DNA of 27,787 nt from Bacillota bacterium (GTDB lineage: Bacteria > Bacillota > Clostridia > Oscillospirales > Ruminococcaceae). Every line of letters starts with the position of its first letter. Within the stretch, counting starts at the first letter, position 1. The notes beneath the pieces were generated by a model that saw only the letters and a program-made list of their open reading frames with translations, made no database searches and was not told the origin of the DNA. Below are positions 1 through 7,193 of this stretch, one piece after another. The position numbers and the translations under genes are program-made. Location of the stretch: positions 1 through 27,787 of the forward strand of contig JAEZKF010000021.1 in NCBI GenBank assembly GCA_023415575.1, in the 5' to 3' direction.

Positions 1-48
1 TTTGATTACTGGCAATAATTCCTGCACCTTTTCATATTTCCTCGACAT
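1..48 (-). CDS. Partial gene at left edge, possible transposase or HTH protein N-terminus
   Basis: An ATG at 48-46 on the minus strand opens 16 codons (MSRKYEKVQELLPVIK) that run off the window. Charged starts of this kind are common in short helix-turn-helix subunits of IS3-type transposases in Clostridia, but 16 residues are too few for a firm family call. The upstream inverted repeat at 52-95 fits the end region of a mobile element. The start is inferred from the ATG and the residue pattern; no clear ribosome site is visible apart from the G-rich hairpin arm. Confidence 0.3.
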   Translation of the reverse strand, partial: MSRKYEKVQELLPVIK

Positions 49-51
49 AGT

Positions 52-95
52 AAAACCCCCAGATGTATTTCTATTGTCCTACATCAGGGGGTTTT
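52..95. repeat. Strong inverted repeat (about 15-bp arms)
   Basis: The arms AAACCCCCAGATGTA and TACATCAGGGGGTTT pair with a single mismatch around a 12-base loop. The repeat sits 4 bases upstream of the left-edge ORF start. A decamer-like segment CTATTGTCC occurs twice, once in the loop and once just beyond the right arm (about 71-79 and 99-107). It could be a mobile-element end, a transcription block in front of a transposase, or a bidirectional terminator. Confidence 0.6.
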
Positions 96-130
96 TGTCT
101 ATTGTCCGTTTTTACTGGTTCGGTTCAAAA

Positions 131-162
131 CAGACCCCCGAAGCTTTTGGCTCGGGGGTCTG
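131..162 (-). terminator. Rho-independent terminator hairpin
   Basis: CAGACCCCCGA at 131-141 pairs perfectly with TCGGGGGTCTG at 152-162 around a 10-base loop. It lies 12 bases past the stop codon of the zinc-ribbon gene. The minus-strand trailing sequence has a short TGTTTTG tract. No other terminator is visible after the exporter operon, so this hairpin may end both transcripts. Confidence 0.7.
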
Positions 163-174
163 TTATGTATTTAA

Positions 175-576
175 TTAGTAGTAAGAATAACCGCTCAGCA
201 AAGCGGCCATGAGTCCGCCTGTAGCGATGATAAAGATAATAGAAATCACAATTGCAATAACGCTTAGAAGCAGAACGGCTCTCGCGTAGTTCTTCTTGTT
301 GGGGTTCTCGTTTGAGCCGAATGCCCACACCAAGAGCAGAATAAAGCCAACAAGCGGGATGCAGGCAAGCAGCATCATACCAATGTAGCTTCCGACTGAC
401 ATCACCGGAGCAAGCGTCTGATTGGAAGCAGGAGCAGTGTAGGCTGGCTGCTGATAAGCAGTCGGGGGTGTTGCGGGAGCTGCTGCTTGCTCCGAAATGG
501 GAGCGCCGCAAGCGGGGCAGAACTTTCCGGAAGGGTCAAGGGCTGCGCCACAGGATGCACAAATTCCGTTTGACAT
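175..576 (-). CDS. Zinc-ribbon membrane protein
   Basis: The 133-residue product begins with a zinc-ribbon: CASCG at residues 7-11 and CPACG at 20-24 supply two CxxC pairs that would bind one zinc ion. A Pro/Ala/Gln/Thr-rich linker (about 30-55) follows. Two hydrophobic segments (about 60-85 and 97-120) should anchor it in the cytoplasmic membrane with the ribbon in the cytosol. This zinc-ribbon plus two-helix layout is widespread in Firmicutes and mostly uncharacterised. GGAGGAAG lies 6 bases before the ATG. Its own promoter is proposed at 643-671 and its terminator at 131-162, so it is probably monocistronic, though read-through from the exporter operon is possible. No enzymatic motif is seen. 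Confidence 0.85.
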   Translation of the reverse strand: MSNGICASCGAALDPSGKFCPACGAPISEQAAAPATPPTAYQQPAYTAPASNQTLAPVMSVGSYIGMMLLACIPLVGFILLLVWAFGSNENPNKKNYARAVLLLSVIAIVISIIFIIATGGLMAALLSGYSYY

Positions 577-642
577 TTAAAACTTCCTCCTCATACAATT
601 CCTTAATAAGCCGAAAAATCAATTTCGACTAAACACTCTGTA

Positions 643-671
643 ATTTTACCATAGAATGCTAATTTTTACAA
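643..671 (-). promoter_or_regulatory. Predicted sigma-A type promoter for the zinc-ribbon gene
   Basis: On the minus strand, TTGTAA (-35) and TAAAAT (-10) are separated by exactly 17 bases, about 70 bases upstream of the start codon. Matches to consensus are 4/6 and 5/6. Confidence 0.5.
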
Positions 672-722
672 TAAACATTTCGAGACCCAGATTTAATACC
701 ACTTACTATGAGGAGGAAAGGA

Positions 723-1874
723 CTATTGGTCGGAGGTGCTTTTGTAGCGGGAGATTGCAAGAGAGATGCTCAAAAAAGCGACTGCAAACCCAAGCTGAAT
801 CAGTAAGGCATATACGGCTTTTTCGGTAAAACCGTTTGCCATCTCTCTGACGGCGCATACATACCAATAGGTTGGGGTAAAGCTCGCTATACGCTGAACC
901 GTTTCGCCAAGGAGCTCCTGCGGAACAAACACACCCGAGATAAAGGACAGTCCCAGCGACAGGACATTTGCAAGCGCGGATTGGGCGTTCTTGCTTTTCA
1001 CAAGGTTGCCGAAAAGCAGACTGATTGCAACGCACACGATGGTATAAGCAAAGGAGTTTACCATCAAAGGCACAAGGGCGCGGTTGTTCATCTCATTCGG
1101 GTACAGCACAAAGGTAAAGGCACACATCAAGGCCCATACAACGGCTGCAAACACAAGGTTGCCCAGTACAAGCTGAAGATTGATGCTTAAATTGTTGATG
1201 CAGGACGCATAGTTGCGGCGTTTTAAGTCCCTTTGACCGAACACCATCATATTAGACGTAATACCCAATATCATGATTGCCATGATGGAGTAGGCGAAAT
1301 ATTTATAGTAGTTAAAAAGGTTGTCTTGTTTATTTCCTCCATCACCTCGGGAAAGATTTACACTGGATTCAAGAGCAAGGTCGCTTTTGATGTGCCGAGC
1401 AAGCTCACTGGGTGTCAGTTCGGGCAGGGCCTTGTTGTAGAGAGAAGCGATGGAAAGGTAGCGGGTGATGAGATAATCCACCTGCACGGAGGCGTTGGAA
1501 TCGGGTGCGATGCTCTTTTCCAGCATCATATTGCCGCTGCCGCTTAAAAAGTCTTGCGAAAAGCCCTTTGGGATTCGCAGGATATATACAACCTCGCGGA
1601 AGAAGAGCGAATCCATGAGCTGGTCGCGTCTTGAGCCGACATCCTTGACAACACAGTGCTCGCTAAGATAATCACACAGATTTTCGGCAAACGGCGCACC
1701 GGTGTCTTCGTTTACAACTGCTATGCTGCTCTTTGTCTCCGAAAAGTTCTCAGCCGCCATGGAAGGTGACAGTGAAGCAAACATGGTCGCGAGGGCTACA
1801 AATACGATGAGGTAGATAAGCATCTGAGGCAGGTTCTTTTGTATAATCTTAAAATACACCTTAAAGACTTGCAT
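723..1874 (-). CDS. ABC-2 type exporter permease, second subunit
   Basis: This 383-residue permease has the ABC-2 plan. One N-terminal membrane helix (about 15-35) is followed by a large extracytoplasmic domain (about 40-185, with the pattern SSIAVVNEDTG typical of this family). A cluster of about five hydrophobic segments (about 190-375) completes it. It would form the membrane channel together with the upstream permease, driven by the ATPase at 3039-3974. GGAGG precedes its ATG. Its first 14 bases overlap the end of the upstream permease, indicating translational coupling in a three-gene operon. It resembles LnrN/YfiN-like subunits of antibiotic exporters. The substrate cannot be read from sequence; lipid-like or peptide antimicrobials are plausible by analogy. 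Confidence 0.85.
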   Translation of the reverse strand: MQVFKVYFKIIQKNLPQMLIYLIVFVALATMFASLSPSMAAENFSETKSSIAVVNEDTGAPFAENLCDYLSEHCVVKDVGSRRDQLMDSLFFREVVYILRIPKGFSQDFLSGSGNMMLEKSIAPDSNASVQVDYLITRYLSIASLYNKALPELTPSELARHIKSDLALESSVNLSRGDGGNKQDNLFNYYKYFAYSIMAIMILGITSNMMVFGQRDLKRRNYASCINNLSINLQLVLGNLVFAAVVWALMCAFTFVLYPNEMNNRALVPLMVNSFAYTIVCVAISLLFGNLVKSKNAQSALANVLSLGLSFISGVFVPQELLGETVQRIASFTPTYWYVCAVREMANGFTEKAVYALLIQLGFAVAFLSISLAISRYKSTSDQ

Positions 1875-3000
1875 ACTTCTGCCTCCTCATCACAAAGAAT
1901 ACAACTAGGAAAAACAGCCCCGAAAAGCCGAACAAGAGGCCGATGTTTAAAAAGAATCGGTTGAGGGTGTCGTAGTAGTACAGGGTATAGAAGGCGTCCG
2001 CAACGAGGTTTGCGGGGTTTAGGTAGGAAAGCACGGGCACATTCTTGGCTACAATGTACTTCATGTCAGGGTACATCAGGCCCGCAAGGAAGGTGCCGAG
2101 CATCGAGATGCCAATGAGAATGGCAACCTTAAAACCATCGCGGCGCTTAAGCAGGGCGCTGATCATCGCGCCGAATGAAACACCCAGCGTGGTGCCCGCA
2201 AGACTCGCAAGCAGGATATACAATAACCGGTCGCCAAACTGCACGCCAATGACAAGAGCAAGATAGACAATCAAAAGCAGCACCGACAATAACTGAACAA
2301 AGAGTGTGGCGCAAAGTGAAGCGCCGAACATCTTTAGCTTGTTGACGGGCACCAGATTGCAGCGGGCGGCAATATCGGACTGGTTTGCCTGAATATTTGT
2401 CACGGTGGTCATGCCCAGAAAGCTGCCGTACATACAGGCCATGGCAATCAGCGCAAAGTAATACACCACCGTGTTGTCCGGTACGGAGGCCCCTATGGGA
2501 ACATCCTTGATGTACTGGGCATCCTTCGACCCATCCTGAATAATCGAGGCAAGTGCCGAGGGGTTTTGCATGGCGATACGGGTATAGGTGCTTTTTAGCT
2601 GAAGGTAGCTGTCGGCAAAGTTTTTGATGATGGTCTCGTGAATGCCGGTGTCGGCAACTGTTACCGACAAATCACCTGAATCATCCAAGGTGAGAATTCC
2701 GGTCACCGACTCCTTCTCAAGCAGGTTTTGCGCTTCGCTTTGGCTGCATAAGGTAACGTCAAACAAGCGTTCATTACCCACTGTCGCCTCAAGGGAGCTT
2801 TGAAACGCCTCGTTTTGCCGGTATGCGTTGTTATCCACCACCGCAACGGGAATCATGCTGAAGGTCTCGGGGGCATTCAGGTTTGAAAACGCCATGCCAA
2901 ACAGCGTCGCCACCACAATGGGGAATGCTGCACTCCAAAACAGGGTTGAAAAATCGCGGATTATGCAGCGCAAACGATAGGTAAAGATGTGTAAAAACAA
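1861..3000 (-). CDS. ABC-2 type exporter permease, first subunit
   Basis: The 379-residue product has the same ABC-2 topology as its neighbour. A membrane helix near residues 18-38 is followed by an extracytoplasmic domain to about 170 (including AVVDNNAYRQN). Roughly five helices lie at about 175-370, and a basic C-terminus ends the protein. The start is a TTG, with AAAGGA 9 bases upstream; no better start lies nearby. It sits 38 bases downstream of the ATPase and overlaps the next permease by 14 bases. Two different permeases per ATPase suggest a heterodimeric channel, as in LnrLMN-type exporters. Together the three genes would make one exporter in the cytoplasmic membrane. Confidence 0.85.
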   Translation of the reverse strand: MFLHIFTYRLRCIIRDFSTLFWSAAFPIVVATLFGMAFSNLNAPETFSMIPVAVVDNNAYRQNEAFQSSLEATVGNERLFDVTLCSQSEAQNLLEKESVTGILTLDDSGDLSVTVADTGIHETIIKNFADSYLQLKSTYTRIAMQNPSALASIIQDGSKDAQYIKDVPIGASVPDNTVVYYFALIAMACMYGSFLGMTTVTNIQANQSDIAARCNLVPVNKLKMFGASLCATLFVQLLSVLLLIVYLALVIGVQFGDRLLYILLASLAGTTLGVSFGAMISALLKRRDGFKVAILIGISMLGTFLAGLMYPDMKYIVAKNVPVLSYLNPANLVADAFYTLYYYDTLNRFFLNIGLLFGFSGLFFLVVFFVMRRQKYASL

Positions 3001-3038
3001 TGAAGGTCATCCTTTCCTGTGCTGGTATTCCCATAGCC

Positions 3039-3974
3039 TTAGTCTCTTAACTGCTTGCCGGTAATCTCGAGGAATACATCGTTTAGCGTGGGCAGCTCGC
3101 AGAAGATCTTGCCGTAGCTGATACCCTCCTGCTTGAGGTACTCCATCACATCATACAGGCTGCTTTTTGAGCGCTGGCTCTTGATATGAATCACCGAGCC
3201 GTCGCACCGAGCGCTGCTGATGCCTGGCAGGCTTCTGATGCCCTGCTCAATCTTTTCGCAACTTACGCCAAACACCTCGACGGTAATCTTCTCGCCCATA
3301 TTAATCATGGCCTTGAGCTCTTCCTTGGTCCCGGTGGCGACAATCCGCCCCTTATCCATAATCGCAATCCGCGAGCAGATTTGCTCTACCTCCTCCATGT
3401 AGTGGGAGGTGTAGATGACGGTGGCGCCCTCGCGGTTTAGGCGCATAATGCCCTCGAGGATGGCATTTCGGCTCTGGGGGTCTACTGCAACCGTGGGCTC
3501 GTCTAGGATGATGAGCTTTGGTTTGTGGGCGATACCGCACGCGATGTTAAGCCGGCGCAAAAGACCGCCGCTGAGCTTTTTGGGGTAGAACTTGCGGTAA
3601 TCATTCAGTCCCACAAAGTCGATGGCCTCCTCCACAAGCTCCTCGCGTCTCTTCTTATCGGGTACATACAGACCGCAGAAGTAGCGGACGTTCTCAATTA
3701 CCGTAAGCTCCTCAAACACGGCCACATTCTGCATGATAACCCCGATGTTGCGCTTAATATCGTAAGCGGTGGGCGACATGGGCTTATCAAACACCTCGAT
3801 GGTGCCCTTGTCGTACTTGAGCAGGGATAAAATGCAGTTTATCGCAGTGGTCTTGCCTGACCCGTTTGGACCGAGCAGGCCGAATATCTCGCCTTCGTGA
3901 ACCTCTAAGTCCAAATGATCAAGCGCAATCAAATCTCCGTAGCGCTTAACAAGGTTTTGCGTCTTTACCACCAT
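3039..3974 (-). CDS. ABC exporter ATP-binding protein (drug/antibiotic efflux type)
   Basis: The ATPase has a complete nucleotide-binding domain. Counting from the preferred ATG at 3974, Walker A is GPNGSGKT (about 35-42), the Q-loop lies near MQNVAVF (81-87), the signature is LSGGLLRR (134-141), Walker B is LIILDEP (154-160), and the switch His is in TSHYMEE. A C-terminal extension (about 220-311) ending in LNDVFLEITGK is typical of ABC-2 drug exporters. The frame is open up to 4025, but AAAGGA precedes the 3974 ATG and a possible -10 element overlaps the 4025 codon, so the shorter 311-residue form is preferred. It is first in an operon with the two permeases and diverges from the sensor kinase. 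It would energise export; the substrate is unknown. Confidence 0.88.
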   Translation of the reverse strand: MVVKTQNLVKRYGDLIALDHLDLEVHEGEIFGLLGPNGSGKTTAINCILSLLKYDKGTIEVFDKPMSPTAYDIKRNIGVIMQNVAVFEELTVIENVRYFCGLYVPDKKRREELVEEAIDFVGLNDYRKFYPKKLSGGLLRRLNIACGIAHKPKLIILDEPTVAVDPQSRNAILEGIMRLNREGATVIYTSHYMEEVEQICSRIAIMDKGRIVATGTKEELKAMINMGEKITVEVFGVSCEKIEQGIRSLPGISSARCDGSVIHIKSQRSKSSLYDVMEYLKQEGISYGKIFCELPTLNDVFLEITGKQLRD

Positions 3975-4073
3975 AGCTGTGACCAGTCCTTTCTCATGCT
4001 TTACTATCAATCGGTATGGCACCATTGTATCGTTTTCAAGGAAAATTTTGCAGTGAAACTCATCCTGACTTGA

Positions 4074-4122
4074 TGTGACAGATGTAATATCGGTTGTGAC
4101 GAAAGGCAGTTTGTGGTACTAT
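4074..4122 (+). promoter_or_regulatory. Promoter of the two-component operon with a 21-bp-spaced direct repeat
   Basis: TTGTGA (4094-4099) and TACTAT (4117-4122) form a plausible -35/-10 pair with a 17-base spacer, 36 bases before the kinase ATG. TGTGAC occurs twice, at 4074-4079 and 4095-4100, 21 bases (two helical turns) apart, the second overlapping the -35. This could be a binding site for the encoded response regulator acting on both divergent operons. On the other strand, TACAAT at 4029-4024 is a candidate -10 for the exporter operon. Confidence 0.4.
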
Positions 4123-4158
4123 CAAAAATAGAAAATATTACATAAGGGGTGCAAAAAG

Positions 4159-5259
4159 ATGAACCGGCTGCTGAATAAGTTGGTTGTCTTTACACTGTGC
4201 ATAGCGGTTTATTTCCAACACGGTGCCGATTACTATGCGGCTATTCCGGCGATTTTGGTTATCACATATTCTGCAATATGCGAATACACCCGCATTGACA
4301 TCGTAAAGATAGTACTGTTTTGCGCCTTTTGCATCGGATCCGGCTTTTATCTGCCCCTTTTGTACTTTTTGCCCCTTGCCTGCTACGACATATGGGTGTT
4401 GCGCCCTGCCTGGATCATGGGAATGACAGCCCTTCCGCTCGTTTTGCAGTTTGCAAAGCCCGATGCCGTATCCTTCGGGCAGCTTGTGGTGCTAATCCTG
4501 CTCTCATGGCTTACAAGCCGGCAGACGACTATGCTTGAGAGACAAAAGAAGGACAGCATTGCCCTGCGTGATAGTGCCACGGAGCTGTCAACAAAGCTCA
4601 CCGAAAAAAACAAGGAGCTTTTGGAAAAGCAGGAGTACGAGGTAAACCTAGCAACCCTGCGCGAGCGCAACCGTATTGCACGCGAGATGCACGACACGGT
4701 CGGCCACCTGCTTTCAAGCTCCATCCTGCAAACAGGGGCCCTGCTTGCCACCTGCAAGGACGACGCCCAGCGCGAAGGGCTGAAAAGGCTGCATGAAACC
4801 CTGTCTAAAGGCATGGACAGCGTGCGCAGCGCCATACATGACCTGCACGACGAATCCATAGACCTGTATGCCGAGCTTGAGTCTTTGATTAAGGGGTTTA
4901 CCTTTTGCCCCGTTACGTTTGAATACAGCGTGGTGGAAAGCCCTGACCGAGAAACGAAGTACGCCTTTATCGCCATCGTCAAGGAGGCGCTTTCCAATAT
5001 CGCGCGCCACTCCAACGCCACCCGCGCCCGAGTTGAGGTGTACGAGCATCCCGCCCTATATCAGCTTGTGGTGCGGGACAACGGCACGACAAAGCCGATT
5101 GCATCCGGCGACGGGCAGGGGATGGGACTGAAGAACATCCTTGACAGGGTGGAGAACTTAGGCGGGTATGTCAACATCAGCACCGAACACGGCTTTGAAC
5201 TGTTTATCAGCATAAAGCGGACGCAAAATGCGCCCGCACGAAAGGAACTAACGGTATGA
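4159..5259 (+). CDS. Sensor histidine kinase (DesK/LiaS type, HisKA_3)
   Basis: The 366-residue kinase starts with four to five membrane helices and very short loops (about 8-122), so it probably senses within the membrane. A coiled-coil linker (about 123-170) leads to the HisKA_3 dimerisation box, with the phosphoacceptor His178 in REMHDTVGH. The ATPase domain shows the N-box KEALSNIARHSNA (275-287), DNG (307-309) and GMGLKN (321-326). AGGGG sits about 9 bases before the ATG. It overlaps the response regulator by 4 bases (ATGA), so the two are coupled. Kinases of this kind in Firmicutes (DesK, LiaS, LnrJ) monitor membrane state or membrane-active antibiotics. The divergent ABC exporter suggests a detoxification circuit. 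The signal is inferred, not seen. Confidence 0.9.
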   Translation: MNRLLNKLVVFTLCIAVYFQHGADYYAAIPAILVITYSAICEYTRIDIVKIVLFCAFCIGSGFYLPLLYFLPLACYDIWVLRPAWIMGMTALPLVLQFAKPDAVSFGQLVVLILLSWLTSRQTTMLERQKKDSIALRDSATELSTKLTEKNKELLEKQEYEVNLATLRERNRIAREMHDTVGHLLSSSILQTGALLATCKDDAQREGLKRLHETLSKGMDSVRSAIHDLHDESIDLYAELESLIKGFTFCPVTFEYSVVESPDRETKYAFIAIVKEALSNIARHSNATRARVEVYEHPALYQLVVRDNGTTKPIASGDGQGMGLKNILDRVENLGGYVNISTEHGFELFISIKRTQNAPARKELTV

Positions 5260-5888
5260 TGAGGGTAGTGATTGTAGACGATGACCGCCTTGTGACGCTG
5301 TCGCTTGCCACCATTGTGCAGGCGGATTCGGCGATTGAAGTAGTGGCAACCGGCGCAGACGGAAAAGAAGCCATCACCCTGTATGAACGCCATCAGCCGG
5401 ATGTCCTTATGATGGATATCCGCATGGAGAACATGACGGGCCTGGAAGCGGCTCAGGAGATCCTTTCGCGTTATTCACAGGCCCGCATTTTGTTTTTAAC
5501 CACCTTTGCGGATGACGAGTACATCATCAAGGCGCTGAAGATGGGTGCAAAGGGCTACATACTCAAGCAGAACTTTGAAAGCATCGTGCCGGCACTGCAC
5601 GCAGTTCACAGCGGGCAGACGGTGTTCGGCGACAACATCACGGCAAAGCTGCCGTCCCTTATCGGTGAAAAGCGGCAGACCCAAAGCCTTGCTGCATACG
5701 GCCTAACCGATAAGGAGAGCGAGGTTGTGGAGCTTGTCGCTCAGGGGATGTCCAATCGCGAGATTGCATCCGCCCTATATCTCAGCGAGGGAACGGTGCG
5801 TAACTCCATCAGCACCATTCTTGATAAGCTTGACCTGCGCGACCGCACCCAGCTTGCCATCTTCTACTACAAGACAAAACAAGGTTAA
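5256..5888 (+). CDS. NarL/FixJ-family response regulator
   Basis: The 210-residue product carries a receiver domain with an acidic pocket at DDD (8-10), phosphoacceptor Asp54 in LMMDIRM, Thr83 and Lys104. A LuxR/NarL helix-turn-helix follows at about 147-206 (LTDKESEVVEL, NREIASALYLSEGTVRN). It is the cognate partner of the upstream kinase: its ATG shares bases with the kinase TGA. When phosphorylated it would dimerise and bind DNA. The nearest candidate site is the TGTGAC direct repeat between the two divergent operons. It may also control the VanW gene 75 bases downstream. Two adjacent ATG codons are possible starts; this does not affect the product materially. Confidence 0.9.
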   Translation: MMRVVIVDDDRLVTLSLATIVQADSAIEVVATGADGKEAITLYERHQPDVLMMDIRMENMTGLEAAQEILSRYSQARILFLTTFADDEYIIKALKMGAKGYILKQNFESIVPALHAVHSGQTVFGDNITAKLPSLIGEKRQTQSLAAYGLTDKESEVVELVAQGMSNREIASALYLSEGTVRNSISTILDKLDLRDRTQLAIFYYKTKQG

Positions 5889-5913
5889 ACTGATGCAATA
5901 AAAGTGGGAAATA

Positions 5914-5934
5914 TTTACACTTATATGGTGTAAA
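5914..5934. promoter_or_regulatory. Candidate operator dyad upstream of the VanW gene
   Basis: TTTACAC and GTGTAAA form a perfect 7-bp inverted repeat separated by 7 bases, 30 bases upstream of the VanW ATG. Half-site spacing of 14 bases fits a dimeric regulator. No convincing -10/-35 pair is visible nearby, so this may be an operator, a processing site or chance. Confidence 0.35.
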
Positions 5935-5963
5935 TCAGCAAGACAGCATTGGAAGGATGTACA

Positions 5964-6839
5964 ATGAAGAAGCCCACAAATACGGTAGCCCGCAAAAGAA
6001 GAAAACGCTTTTGCGAGTACGGACCTGTGTGCTACCAAATAGCACTCATTAAGGAGTACCTCGTTCGGGATGTCAAAGACCTGTTTTCAGGCGAGCGGTT
6101 TGCAAAAACCTTTGCCGGTACAGACCTGCCCTGCATTGTAAAGGGGCACCGGTCGCTGATGCTGCGCAACCTGCACGGGGTGGATATGGCCTTGCAGCAC
6201 AACAAGGTCAAAAACCTTGCAATAGCAGCATCCCGCATGGATGGACTGCTCATCCGCCCCGGGGAGACCTTTTCGTTTTGGCGGTTGGTGGGTAAGGTGT
6301 CGCGCAGGCAGGGGTACCTGACCGGAATGACGATTGTGAACGGCAGGCCGCAGAGCGACACGGGCGGAGGACTCTGCCAGCTTGCAAACCTTGTGCACTG
6401 GCTGGTGCTTAACAGCCCGCTTACCGTTACAGAGCTCCACCACCATACCGACGCCTTGTTCCCCGACAGCGGCAGGAGGGTGCCGTTTGGCACGGGAACA
6501 TCGGTATTCTATAAAAATGTGGACTACCGCTTTCGCAACGATACCGACCAGACAGTCCAGCTTCGCATATGGCAGGAAGAGGACGACCTGTGCGGTGAAC
6601 TCAGAAGCGAGCGGCCCTTTCCCAACCGCTACCGCATTGAGGAGGAGGGCAACTGCTTTGTGCGGGAGGGGGAGGACTTCTTCCGCATAAGCCGGGTATA
6701 TAAACACACCATAGACCGGGAAACAGGGCAGACCGTTTCCCGCGAGCTGATTCTAAACAACCACTCGCGCGTGCTCTATGACCACAGCCTTATTCCCCCG
6801 GAGCAAATTAAGACCATCGAGGAAGCCTATGTTGATTGA
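5964..6839 (+). CDS. VanW family protein
   Basis: This 291-residue protein has the VanW domain: LIRPGETFSFWRLVGKVS, GGGLCQLANLVHW and HHHTDALFPD are its hallmark blocks at about residues 95-175. Its function is not established; VanW occurs as an accessory gene in some vancomycin operons but mostly as a stand-alone cell-envelope protein. No clear signal peptide is seen; the N-terminus is highly basic (RKRRKR). The frame is open to a TTG at 5949, but AAGGA lies 6 bases before the ATG at 5964, which fixes the start. It follows the two-component genes on the same strand and overlaps the DltA-like stub by 11 bases. A cell-wall role is inferred from family and context, and glycopeptide resistance should not be assumed. 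Confidence 0.88.
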   Translation: MKKPTNTVARKRRKRFCEYGPVCYQIALIKEYLVRDVKDLFSGERFAKTFAGTDLPCIVKGHRSLMLRNLHGVDMALQHNKVKNLAIAASRMDGLLIRPGETFSFWRLVGKVSRRQGYLTGMTIVNGRPQSDTGGGLCQLANLVHWLVLNSPLTVTELHHHTDALFPDSGRRVPFGTGTSVFYKNVDYRFRNDTDQTVQLRIWQEEDDLCGELRSERPFPNRYRIEEEGNCFVREGEDFFRISRVYKHTIDRETGQTVSRELILNNHSRVLYDHSLIPPEQIKTIEEAYVD

Positions 6840-6975
6840 CAAGATACTTGCTAACTTCCGCGCCTATCCGGATAGGCTCGCCTTCCGGAGCTTAAGCGGC
6901 AGTTTGACATACGCCCAGCTTGCAACTTGTGCGCAACGCTTGGCGGTACAACTTGAACGCTTTAGGCGACCTTGA
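6829..6975 (+). pseudogene. Truncated DltA-like adenylating enzyme (first 48 residues only)
   Basis: An ATG inside the end of the VanW gene, preceded by GAGGAAG, opens 48 codons. They read MLIDKILANF, then YPDRLAF and LTYAQLATCAQRLA, the usual N-terminus of AMP-binding ligases, closest in style to DltA (D-alanine-poly(phosphoribitol) ligase). A TGA stops it, whereas family members have about 500 residues. The next 215 bases hold no adenylation motifs in any frame I could follow. A 30-codon open stretch begins near 6964 in another frame (GDLEDLMAIEIDTAVTGQQG) but is not recognisable. I read this as the remnant of a deleted dlt-like gene or operon. A short functional peptide is less likely. Confidence 0.6.
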
Positions 6976-7111
6976 AGACCTCATGGCTATAGAGATAGAT
7001 ACAGCCGTCACAGGTCAGCAGGGAGTGCCTAGCGCACGCCGCGCAGCATTATAGAGCTTGTCTCCCGGTATCGAAAAGGATAAAAATTTAGTGATCTCCC
7101 AATTTCAACCG

Positions 7112-7169
7112 TTTACTTTAGCTCGTTATTATATTACAATAGTAAGGCGGTAATGCGATATTACCGCCT
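7112..7169 (+). promoter_or_regulatory. Promoter with a perfect 10-bp dyad at the predicted start point
   Basis: TTTACT (7112-7117) and TACAAT (7135-7140) are 17 bases apart (4/6 and 5/6 matches). Immediately after, AGGCGGTAAT (7145-7154) and ATTACCGCCT (7160-7169) form a perfect inverted repeat around GCGAT. The predicted +1 (about 7147) falls inside the left arm. A repressor bound here would block transcription of the amino-acid importer. In RNA it would form a 5' hairpin. There is no U-tract, so it is not a terminator. Confidence 0.6.
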
Positions 7170-7193
7170 ATCAGTATATTTGGAGGGAATAAA

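Noticed and set aside
4383..5021. 212-codon minus-strand open frame inside the sensor kinase gene
   Set aside because: Ser/Arg-rich shadow with no ribosome site; the kinase frame has all catalytic boxes.
5964..6839. Vancomycin resistance locus
   Set aside because: Only a VanW-family protein is present; the core vanH, vanA/B ligase and vanX genes are absent, and VanW is widespread in susceptible Firmicutes.
6976..7111. Riboswitch or T-box leader for the amino-acid importer
   Set aside because: No T-box sequence, no antiterminator/terminator pair, and the predicted promoter lies downstream of this stretch.
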